64,000 bases of DNA from Halobacterium sp. CBA1132 (GTDB lineage Archaea > Halobacteriota > Halobacteria > Halobacteriales > Halobacteriaceae), in NCBI RefSeq assembly GCF_001485535.1, contig NZ_BCMZ01000002.1, positions 218,773 through 282,772 of the forward strand, read 5' to 3'. Shown here in pieces: positions 26,485 to 33,849 of this stretch. The position numbers and the translations under genes were made by a program. Position 1 is the first letter of the stretch; every line of letters begins with the position of its first letter. The notes below the pieces were generated by a model. It saw nothing but the letters and a program-made list of their open reading frames with translations, was not told where the DNA came from and did not search any database.

Positions 26485-26725
26485 ACATCCTTCCCGATTT
26501 GACGGCCGGGGATCCCGGCCGTCGTTGGGATATTGTTGGTCACGCTTGGTATCCAGTCCTCGTAGGCGAAACAGCCCTCTCGACGGTTGAATAGGTGAAC
26601 CGCTGGCTGTGCTAACCAGGCGGTATCTCTTTTCGCCCATCCGTTTCGGATGCCGCGCTACAGAAAGCCGCCACATCAATATATTGATATATCCCGCCCT
26701 GAAGGGCGGGGCTTTCTCCTTGACT
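26485..26725 (-). mobile_element. PATE-like (tnpB-less IS200/IS605) element
   Basis: Both ends look like those of haloarchaeal tnpB elements. The left side on the plus strand starts with GACATCCTTCCC and carries the stem GACGGCCGGGGATCCCGGCCGTC. The right side has CCCGCCCTGAAGGGCGGG followed by GCTTTCTCCTTGACTC. Between them there is no open frame, and the total is about 240 bases, so it is a non-autonomous palindrome-associated element mobilised in trans. It contains the perfect palindrome ATCAATATATTGAT (26675-26688). It probably inserted between the zinc-finger operon and a small zinc-ribbon gene. Ends are approximate. Confidence 0.6.
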
Positions 26726-26761
26726 CTCCGTAATTGCTGATAGTTGCACCCAACAGTATAG

Positions 26762-26920
26762 CTAGAGGATTGATTCCGTCCACGTGAGCCCACATTCGCT
26801 ACATTCAAAGAAATGGACTGCCTCCTCATCGACGGTCCCTTTTCCCGTCGTTTGTGCTAACGCGAATCCACATTCTGGGCAGTCGGACACAGCCACTACC
26901 TGTCGTTCGGGGAGCGACAC
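26762..26920 (-). CDS. Small CPxCG zinc-ribbon protein
   Basis: A 52-residue protein with a GTG start at 26920: VSLPERQVVAVSDCPECGFA, LAQTTGKGTVDEEAVHFFEC, SECGLTWTESIL. The knuckles CPEC and CSEC (C-x2-C twice) form one zinc ribbon of the TFIIS-like type. No ATG lies in frame before an upstream TGA, so GTG is the start. It is monocistronic and stands just outside the PATE-like element, which may have moved into its downstream region. Function unknown; likely nucleic-acid binding. Confidence 0.7.
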   Translation of the reverse strand: MSLPERQVVAVSDCPECGFALAQTTGKGTVDEEAVHFFECSECGLTWTESIL

Positions 26921-27022
26921 GAAAAAGCTGAATGGCCGCTTATGGCAGATGTCTGTCCGTGCTCACGCAGCCATAACGTACGGCCTACGATACCGCAGTA
27001 TCCGATGTCATGGAACCATCAA

Positions 27023-28441
27023 TTAGGCTCGTTCATTTGGGCGAGCGGTGGAGTGTGTTGTTCGGGTGACTGCAATCCGGCAAACAAGCGTCACAAGCAC
27101 GGCGACTGCGACTCGCGTAACGGTCGCCAGTGAGAGGCTTGCGAGTGAAGCCAGCGTGGTCGTCAGTAAGAACATGACGACGACGGGCAGCACCCAGCTG
27201 ACGGCCAGCACCCATGGCGTAGCGAACCCACGGAGGTGGCCAGCGCCAGTCTGGAATTCCGCGACGGCATCGTCGCGGAGTATCCAACCGGCGATCGCGA
27301 GGAACGCGAACAGGCCAATCGTCAGCATCACGTCGACGACCGGGCCGGACACGAACCGAAACATCGGTCCGGCAAGTGCTAACCCACTGCCAGTCACCGC
27401 AATCACCAGCGTCATGAGCAGCGTTGCCCGTCGCCGGGACATCCCATAGTTATCGACGAGCGTCGCAACGGGGGTTTCGAGCAGACTGATGCCGCTTGTT
27501 ACAGCTGCGAGCAGGACGGTGAAGAAGAAGACAGTTGCAACGAGGGCCCCGCCGGGCAGCGAACCGAACGCGGTTGCGAGTGCAACGAATAGCGCGCCAG
27601 GGCCGCCCTGTCCGGGGCTGATTCCCTGGGAGAACAACAACGGCAGAACAACGAGCCCGGCTAGGACACCGATGACCGTGTTCGAAATCGCGATAACGAG
27701 CGTGTCACGCGGGAGAGAGACATCCTCGTCGAGGTATGAGGCGTACGTGAGCATCGCGCCGGCACCCAGCGAGAGCGTAAACAACGCCTGTCCAGCCGCC
27801 GGGCCGAGGACGTTGAAGAAGTGTGTGGTGAGATAGTCGCCATCGAAGTTGAGGTAGAACGCGTAGCCAGCAGCGGTGTTGGGCTGGGTGGCTGTCCAGA
27901 CGGCGAGGCCACCGAGTAACACGACGACTGCGGGAAGCATGATTTTCGAGACGCGTTCGATGCCCCGGCTCACGCCGAAATAGACAATAATGGCGACAAT
28001 CGTGAGAAACAGCAAGTGGAACCCAACTGCTGGCAGGCCGTGGCTTGCGTGGCTAAAGTACTGCTGTGGCTGCGCGAAGTACGCGCCGGTCGGTGATAGC
28101 AGCGTGTATCTGAGAATCCAGCCGCCGACGACCGAGTAAAACGACAGCATTACGATGGTTGTGATGACGTTGAATGCGCCCAGTGGTGTGCCCCATCGGG
28201 AGCCGATGAGCGTGCGAAGCGCGCCGATTGGGGTTTGGCGGCCACGTCGCCCGAGCACAAGTTCAGCGAGCAACCCGGGGACACCAACACCTATCACGAG
28301 CAGCAAGTACATCACGAGGAAAGCGCTGCCGCCGTTGTCAGCAGTCAACCACGGAAACCGCCAGATGTTCCCCAGGCCGGCTGCGCTACCGACGGCTGCA
28401 AGCATGAACCCCACGTTCGAAACCCACGAATCACGGTCCAT
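27023..28441 (-). CDS. NSS-family sodium-dependent amino acid transporter
   Basis: A 472-residue membrane protein with about twelve transmembrane segments. The N-terminus DSWVSNVGFMLAAVGSAAGL, GNIWRFPWLTADNGGSAFLV is the diagnostic sodium/substrate site of the neurotransmitter:sodium symporter (LeuT-like) family. Further family pieces are LSLGAGAMLTYASYLDEDVS and VTSGISLLETPVATLVDNYG. It imports amino acids or similar solutes with Na+, a good fit for a high-salt habitat. It has no obvious operon partner. Confidence 0.88.
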   Translation of the reverse strand: MDRDSWVSNVGFMLAAVGSAAGLGNIWRFPWLTADNGGSAFLVMYLLLVIGVGVPGLLAELVLGRRGRQTPIGALRTLIGSRWGTPLGAFNVITTIVMLSFYSVVGGWILRYTLLSPTGAYFAQPQQYFSHASHGLPAVGFHLLFLTIVAIIVYFGVSRGIERVSKIMLPAVVVLLGGLAVWTATQPNTAAGYAFYLNFDGDYLTTHFFNVLGPAAGQALFTLSLGAGAMLTYASYLDEDVSLPRDTLVIAISNTVIGVLAGLVVLPLLFSQGISPGQGGPGALFVALATAFGSLPGGALVATVFFFTVLLAAVTSGISLLETPVATLVDNYGMSRRRATLLMTLVIAVTGSGLALAGPMFRFVSGPVVDVMLTIGLFAFLAIAGWILRDDAVAEFQTGAGHLRGFATPWVLAVSWVLPVVVMFLLTTTLASLASLSLATVTRVAVAVLVTLVCRIAVTRTTHSTARPNERA

Positions 28442-28505
28442 CAGTGTACAAAACTGGTTCCTGTAGCAGGAAGTCCGTGTCGATTCAGCTGCTCAGGTGG
28501 GTACT

Positions 28506-28770
28506 TGATGTCGCTACGCGACTTCGATTATCGTCTCCCGGGCGAATCGTCCCGCTTTCGAGGATGCCAGCTCAAAATCCACCACGGAGAGCCAGCGCAT
28601 CCACGAGGTTCTTTTCGAAGGCCATGCAGGCCCTCACAGGATTCACTGAGACGGTCGCCGGGACAGTTGGCGTCGCCGATGCGGAATCGCTTACCGACGA
28701 GATGGTTGAGTATGGTATTCCGAGTAAACACGATTGCCGGCGTATTAACGACACACACCTCGTGAATTGC
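28506..28770 (-). pseudogene. MOSC-domain protein, degraded 3' remnant
   Basis: Reading the minus strand across two frames gives NHLVGKRFRIGDANCPGDRL, SESCEGLHGLRKE, then after a shift FEKNLVDALALRGGF, a TGA, AGILESGTIRPGDD and finally IIEV. This is the MOSC C-terminal pattern (VGxxFRxGD ... L(C)EPC ... LxHRGGL). A C-to-T change has made an Arg codon into TGA, and at least one frameshift is present. The N-terminal part is absent. MOSC proteins handle sulfur transfer to molybdenum cofactor or other ligands. Confidence 0.65.
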
Positions 28771-28998
28771 CACGAATCTCGTTCTTGATTACGAGCTTCA
28801 ACATCAGACTGTTCCTATACCCTCGATGATGGTTGGGTCTACTTCCCCTGGTCACACGCTTGTTGCCTTAGCTATATGGCGGTTTATACCGAACCTAGCA
28901 GTTGTAATGGATCTCCGAAACGCATCTGTGGTTGTTACCGGTACGACCAGAAATGAGCTGTCTGGTACACCTCAACAGCGGCATCTACCGTCTCGAAG

Positions 28999-29844
28999 AT
29001 GACTACGCGAACACATTCAAACGAACTCCCACGGGAAACGCATATTGGACGGACCGCGCTCCGTGTCCGCGACCTCGACGAGATGATGGGATTCTACCGG
29101 GATGTCGTGGGACTCGGTATACTGAGCCAATCCGACGACGCGACCATCCTCGGTGTCGCGGACACACCGCTGCTTATCTTAGAAGAATCTGAGGATGCCC
29201 TCGAACGGCACAGCTCGAGTGCGGGCCTCTTCCATAACGCGTTTAGAGTACCTTCACGCGAAGCGTTAGGTGATGCGTTGGTTCGCATTCGGGAGCACTG
29301 GCAACTCGGTGGTGCGGCAGACCACGACGTTAGCGAGGCACTGTACCTCACTGACCCGGAGGGGAACGGCATCGAAATCTATCGGGACTACCCGCGTGAT
29401 GAGTGGCCCTACAGCGATGACGGAACCGTTCATATGGGGACATACGCCCTGGATTTAGAACCGATAGCAGCAGCTGCCACAGGCGACCCAAACCTGCCTG
29501 ATGGCACGGATGTGGGGCATGTCCATCTTGAAGTATCCTCGCTTGAGGAGTTTAGGGACTTCTACGTCGATCTCATCGGCTTCGAGGCACAAATCACCGT
29601 ACCAGCTGCACTTTTCGTCTCTGCTAGCGGCTACCACCACCATCTCGGTGCGAACACGTGGAGCCGTCGTTCCAAACCGGCCTCCGGAAGGGGGATATCC
29701 TGGTTTGAGATTGTTGTACCCGACACAGCGGTACTTACTGAAATCCAAGCCCGAATCGAGGATAGTGAGTATCCAGTCTTCGAGACGGAAGACGGGATCT
29801 CCGTTATCGGGCCGGACGAAATCGAAGTCCGGCTTCGCGCTTAA
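28999..29844 (+). CDS. Two-module VOC-family metalloenzyme
   Basis: A 281-residue protein with two vicinal-oxygen-chelate modules: THIGRTALRVRDLDEMMGFY, RDVVGLGILSQSD with YLTDPEGNGIEIYRDYPRD as the metal-binding Glu strand, and VGHVHLEVSSLEEFRDFYVD, LIGFEAQITVPAALF with SGYHHHLGANTW. This matches haloarchaeal catechol-2,3-dioxygenase-like (CatE/YfiE) proteins that bind Fe2+ or Mn2+. Substrate unknown. The start at ATG 28999 sits after a short intergenic region; there is no operon partner. Confidence 0.8.
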   Translation: MTTRTHSNELPRETHIGRTALRVRDLDEMMGFYRDVVGLGILSQSDDATILGVADTPLLILEESEDALERHSSSAGLFHNAFRVPSREALGDALVRIREHWQLGGAADHDVSEALYLTDPEGNGIEIYRDYPRDEWPYSDDGTVHMGTYALDLEPIAAAATGDPNLPDGTDVGHVHLEVSSLEEFRDFYVDLIGFEAQITVPAALFVSASGYHHHLGANTWSRRSKPASGRGISWFEIVVPDTAVLTEIQARIEDSEYPVFETEDGISVIGPDEIEVRLRA

Positions 29845-29936
29845 AACGACGCTAAAGCTTGTTATCCCGCCATCGATAGAATATCGGGAAGAACACTCCC
29901 TTACGTTCAAAACGATCGCCTGCCTGGGTTGATGTA

Positions 29937-30866
29937 ATGTCCTCACCAGAGGTCGTTGCCGTCGGCAGTGCGGTTCTTGACCACATCTACACTCTCTCGA
30001 ACTTGCCGGAGCCTGACGGTGGTGCGTTTGCTCATGAGCATACGACCGATGTTGGGGGTGTTGCAGCAAACGTTGCCTCGGGGCTCGCTGAATTCGGGAA
30101 TGAAACGGGGATCATCACGCGACTCGGCGCCGGTTCCAGTGCTGAGATTAAAGCCGATCTGGAAGGCCGTGGCCTCGATTGTACGAGGGTTCGGGTCGGT
30201 AGTGAAGAGTCATCGTACACGTTGGTTCTGCGTGGCCCGGACGGGGAGCGAATGATTATCGCGGGCGGGCAGAGCGTCCCGAATCTACGGCTTGATGAAT
30301 CGGATATCGAGTATCTCAGTGACGCGAATGTGGTTTTTACGAGTGCCTATGCGCCTGATGAGGTTGTTTCCAAGCTCTTAGCGGCTCGAGAACGTGGTGT
30401 GATTTCGACGCTCGTGTTTGATCTTGCTGGTCCGCTCTCGGAACTCGACAGTCGAGGAACCTCGGCGTCAACTATCGACCGGCTTCTCTCGGTTGTTGAT
30501 TTGTTTGTCGTCGGCGAGGTAGCTGCCCGGTCATATTTTGGCGGAGATGGCGAGGAAGCCATCGAGTCACTCACCCACCAAAATGTCTCACGTGCTGCGG
30601 TCACCCAAGGTGCTAGCGGAGCCCTCCTTCTTGAGGACGACACCGTGACCGAGGTCCCGGCTTTCAGTGTGGATGTGGCTGATACGACCGGTGCTGGGGA
30701 TGCCTTCACAGCAGGCCTGATTCAGACGTGGCTGCTCGACGACGATCCAGCGAAGGAAGCAGGTCGCTTTGCCGCTGCCACGGCCGCCCTCAATTGTACC
30801 GCCACGGGCGCACGCGGCCGTCTTCCAGCCAAGGCTGCTGTACAAGACTTCATCGCAAATTACTGA
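29937..30866 (+). CDS. PfkB-family carbohydrate/nucleoside kinase
   Basis: A 309-residue sugar kinase of the ribokinase fold. N-terminal motif VVAVGSAVLDHIYTLSNLPE, the GG motif VGGVAANVASGLAEFG, and the C-terminal signature DVADTTGAGDAFTAGLIQTW with the anion hole and catalytic Asp. The downstream, convergent BtpA/SgcQ gene overlaps by 7 bases, and PfkB with BtpA occurs together in archaea, probably in nucleoside or sugar-phosphate turnover. The exact substrate cannot be read from the sequence. Confidence 0.85.
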   Translation: MSSPEVVAVGSAVLDHIYTLSNLPEPDGGAFAHEHTTDVGGVAANVASGLAEFGNETGIITRLGAGSSAEIKADLEGRGLDCTRVRVGSEESSYTLVLRGPDGERMIIAGGQSVPNLRLDESDIEYLSDANVVFTSAYAPDEVVSKLLAARERGVISTLVFDLAGPLSELDSRGTSASTIDRLLSVVDLFVVGEVAARSYFGGDGEEAIESLTHQNVSRAAVTQGASGALLLEDDTVTEVPAFSVDVADTTGAGDAFTAGLIQTWLLDDDPAKEAGRFAAATAALNCTATGARGRLPAKAAVQDFIANY

Positions 30867-31657
30867 GGAACGGACTCGACGAGACGTCTGACTGCTGCTT
30901 CATCTACCGGATTTGTGGCTTCGGCGTCGTGTTTAAGCGCGGTTCCGACGATCGCCCCGTCCGCGACCGAGAGCAGTTCAGGAGCCGTATCAGGTGTTAC
31001 ACCACTGCCGATCAGAACCGGTGCTTCGAGACCACGCGCATTACGTGCCTCGACCACTTGCTCAAGGACAGATTCATCGACTGCTTCGCCTGTGCCAGCA
31101 CCGCTTACGACAACCCCGTCGGCCCCGCCACGTTCAACGAGCTCGCTCACTACTTCTGCAAGATCCCGTTCGGCAAGCGGTGCGGAATGTTTCACGTCGA
31201 TGTCGGCGAGGATGTCCACGTCAGCATCGAGTTGTTCACGGAGTCGTACCGTTTCGTGAGCCATCCCTTCGATGAGCCCCTGGTCGGTAAGTCGGGCCCC
31301 GGTATGGACGTTCACACGAACGAATTCACCACCAGTAGCTGCGGCGATACCCAGTGCACTTTGAACGTCATTCCGGAGAATATTCACGCCGAACGGAATC
31401 GACAGTTCATCTCGAAGCGTGGCAGCGAGGGCTGCGACATCAGCTACGACGTGCCGAGGGACCCGGTCCGGATAGAAGGGTGCATCCCCGAAGTTCTCGA
31501 GCATGATTCCATCGACCCCACCCGATTCAAGCGCGGTCGCGTCCCGGTGTAAGCGCTCGCGAAGATCCGCTCGAGTCCCTTCGAATCCTGGTGCCCCTGG
31601 AAGCGGCGGTAAGTGAACCATTCCGATAATCGGCGTATCCGAGGTAAAAACATCCAT
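30860..31657 (-). CDS. BtpA/SgcQ-family TIM-barrel protein
   Basis: A 265-residue protein with the BtpA start IIGMVHLPPLPGAPGFEG and family phrases GGVDGIMLENFGDAPFYPDR, IPFGVNILRNDVQSALGIAA, ADIDVKHSAPLAERDLAEVV and PVLIGSGVTPDTAPELL. The name comes from a factor for photosystem I assembly in cyanobacteria, but the wider family are TIM-barrel enzymes next to sugar kinases, which fits the convergent PfkB gene. The gene end overlaps that of the kinase by 7 bases. The insertion element begins about 30 bases upstream of its start, inside its promoter region. Confidence 0.85.
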   Translation of the reverse strand: MDVFTSDTPIIGMVHLPPLPGAPGFEGTRADLRERLHRDATALESGGVDGIMLENFGDAPFYPDRVPRHVVADVAALAATLRDELSIPFGVNILRNDVQSALGIAAATGGEFVRVNVHTGARLTDQGLIEGMAHETVRLREQLDADVDILADIDVKHSAPLAERDLAEVVSELVERGGADGVVVSGAGTGEAVDESVLEQVVEARNARGLEAPVLIGSGVTPDTAPELLSVADGAIVGTALKHDAEATNPVDEAAVRRLVESVPQ

Positions 31658-31689
31658 ACTCAGACGTGACCTTTGCAGCGACTTAATCG

Positions 31690-31800
31690 TATGACATCCT
31701 CCGCGCCGTTCACGGCGCGGTTTCCTCCGTGGGAGTCTCGGCTATGCCGATTCCCCGGAAGCAACATTCCCGTCACGGTGGACGGTACTGGGGTCTGTGC
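31690..31800 (-). ncRNA. Putative TnpB guide (omega) RNA at the right end
   Basis: In TnpB elements the 3' end of the gene and the right-end hairpin are transcribed as a guide RNA whose variable guide is the DNA just beyond the element. Here the scaffold would cover the end of tnpB and the GCGCCGTGAACGGCGC stem, ending in GGAGGATGTCA; the guide would then be the flanking bases starting TACGATTAAGTCG, in the BtpA promoter. This rests on known architecture, not on expression data. Confidence 0.35.
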
Positions 31801-33085
31801 GCTGTTCTTTGGGACGGTGAGAGCGTGGTGACTCCGACCATTCGTGGTCGTCCCACTCGAACCGCACGGGCCGTGCCATCGGCCTGACTGCCTGTTCTGT
31901 CTGCCGTCTCAGGAACGTTTCTGATGCTGTAAGGTCGGCGTGCCCCTCGAATCCACACGGGCAGGTGAGCGTATCCTGATGCCGTGTCGTTCGATCTGTT
32001 GAACCACACTGCGGGCACTCTTGGCTAGTCCACGCCTCTGACCGCACTTCCACAGAGATACCGTATTCTTCGGCGGTACACGCGAGTCGCTCGGTGAATT
32101 GTTTGAACGCCCAGAAGTTGTGGGTTTTGGCGTTGGTTTCGACCGACCAGTGCGTCTCCAGCACGTCGGTCAACTCACCGATATACACCGTGTCCACACC
32201 GTCCTCGTACAGTCGGTCCAGCAGATCACGACAAAGTGCTTCTTGGGCGTGGTCACGGCGACGGGTTCGCTTGCGGTATAGTCGCCGGATACGCTTACTA
32301 CTGTACTGTCCTTCCCGTAGCTTGGACTGTAACCGGGCGATTTCTCGCGTCGTCTCGCGGAACCGGTCGAACAACTCGCGGCCGTCGTACAGATATTGCT
32401 CGCCGGCTGTGGTGGTACAGGCAACGAGATTGTTCGCACCAATATCCAGAGCGGCCGTCTCATTAGCCAGTGGAGTATCCCGTGTCTCGTCAGAAACAGT
32501 CACGGGTTGGGAAGCTCGGAAGGTGCGTTCAGTCTCGTCATACCATAATTCTAACCGGCCTTGGTCGTCGTAGTCCGGCTAGTTCGGGTTGCCGGCGATC
32601 TCCAGCCGGAGACGGCTTTTCGGGCTGTTGTGCCTGTCTCGGAGTTCTTCTCCGACGACCATCTCAAGCCGGGACCGCTTGCCCCATTTGACGGTGTATG
32701 CGTCCTTTCGGACGACGCCTTTGAGAACACGGCCGTCGTCTTCGTTGCCACGGAATCCTGGTGGTTGCGGGTGTTCCGTGACCGACGTGTTCGACTCGTC
32801 GTGATACGCCTTCTTGGTCTTGAAGAACCCGCGCCAGGCTTCGGTGTTTGCTCGTCGGACAGTTTGGGCGGTAGACGCGCCGAGAACACCGTTGTATTTG
32901 CCTTCAAGACGGCCGGTATCGGCGTCCCAGACATCGCCTTCGAAGCCGTCTTCGTTGTTGTAGCGCATGAGGCGCTGATAATTGACCTCGTTCCAGAGAG
33001 CGGCGGAAGCGTCCAACAGGTCCCGTAGCAGTAGCTCTCCCGTATCGGAGAGGGGACGCACGGCGAACGTGTTGGTGCGCTTCAT
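31742..33085 (-). pseudogene. tnpB: tnpB with one in-frame amber codon
   Basis: Two open frames in the same phase are separated by a single TAG at 32579-32581. The upstream half (169 codons) starts MKRTNTFAVRPLSDTGELLL and has the OrfB N-terminal domain. The downstream half contains the RuvC parts [16 protein letters not shown] and, near the C-terminus, the zinc finger [39 protein letters not shown]. Together they make a 447-codon TnpB. The context ...GNPN-stop-PDYDD suggests a Trp or Gln codon mutated to TAG. Otherwise the gene is intact, so it could be read through or is freshly dead. Confidence 0.85.
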
Positions 33086-33249
33086 CAGCTATTTCCAGAT
33101 ATGTTCGTTTGGAACTTGAACGTCAGCCAACCATGGTGAAAGTAGAACCCAATCATCTCGTTGGAGACTCAAGACCAGCATTGATGCAGTGATTCTCATC
33201 GGAGCTGACGTGATTCATGCCCGCCGTGAACGGCAGGACTCTCTCGCTG

Positions 33250-33676
33250 TCAAAGGTGAACCTCGCGGCGCTCGCGATGGTCGTAGGAGCCGCACGCCGC
33301 TGCGCTCCCGGTCCAGACGCGCCAGGCCCCGAGCGCGGCCATCACGTCGACGATGTCGCGGGGAACCGTCTGGTGGTCGTCCGGGAAAACCCCTGGAAGC
33401 GGTCCACGCCTCCTGCGGCGGGACGGTCTCGCACCAGTCTTCGCTGGAGCCCCAGCTGTCGCACATCGCCTCACCGCTCCCGTATCCCTCCGTCACGCCA
33501 TCGACTGGCGTCCAGTCTGCTGGGAGGTGGTCCGCCTCGCCTTCGAGGACCCGGAGGACGGCGTATCGGAGGTACCCCTGGGCTTGGTTGTCTGTCGTTC
33601 GAGCGACCTGATCGTGCTGCTCGGCAACGTGTCCGGCTTCCTCGAATACCGTCATGAGATCGGGTTCAGTCATCAT
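33250..33676 (-). pseudogene. SWIM-protein gene, broken N-terminal copy
   Basis: From ATG 33676 the frame copies the start of the 4980-5798 protein: EPDLMTVFEEAGHVAEQHDQ, VARTTDNQAQGYLRYAVLRV, LEGEADHLPADWTP and so on for about 90 residues. A frameshift follows near 33400, after which the family text resumes in another frame as FPDDHQTVPRDIVDVMAALG, AWRVWTGSAAACGSYDHRER. It then meets the insertion element at about 33250 and has no zinc finger. Nucleotide similarity with the complete copy is high, so the duplication is recent. Confidence 0.85.
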
Positions 33677-33700
33677 TCGACGGAGGCTAGAACCAGCCTC

Positions 33701-33724
33701 CGCCCCTCCGCAGGCGCAGAAAAC
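33701..33724 (-). promoter_or_regulatory. GC-palindrome/A-tract element, broken SWIM copy
   Basis: Plus strand CGCCCCTCCGCAGGCG followed by CAGAAAAC, the same element as at 5823-5846 with two changes. It keeps the same distance from the ATG and from the inverted repeat, so the promoter was duplicated together with the gene. Confidence 0.4.
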
Positions 33725-33766
33725 TTAACCAACACATAATCCCTCAAACGTAGATGTGTTGGTTAA
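33725..33766. promoter_or_regulatory. 13-16-13 inverted repeat, copy 2
   Basis: Left arm TTAACCAACACAT (33725-33737) and right arm ATGTGTTGGTTAA (33754-33766) are perfect inverted copies around 16 bases. Compared with copy 1 the outer nine bases and the spacing are identical, the four inner differing positions changed on both arms so that pairing is kept, and the spacer is unrelated. Confidence 0.6.
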
Positions 33767-33849
33767 CTCTGAAATATACCATCAAGAGACACAGGAACTG
33801 GCTCTCCGATAGTCGCTGTAAGAAAAAAGCAAAAACTGCGAATAACTGT

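Larger units (their letters stand above)
31690..33245 (-). mobile_element. tnpB-only IS200/IS605-group element
   Basis: On the plus strand the left side has GACATCCTCCGCGCCGTTCA with the stem GCGCCGTTCACGGCGC, the usual right end of a haloarchaeal tnpB element (its coding strand is minus). The opposite side near 33215-33240 has GCCCGCCGTGAACGGCAGGA and CTCTCTCGCTG, the left-end hairpin. There is no tnpA. Ends are given by hairpin position and are approximate. It sits between the BtpA promoter and a truncated SWIM gene, and a rearrangement accompanied its arrival because the SWIM gene does not continue on the other side. Confidence 0.75.

Noticed and set aside
30860..30866. Overlap of the PfkB and BtpA genes as a possible annotation error
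   Set aside because: Both proteins are full length with intact family ends; a seven-base convergent overlap is unremarkable.
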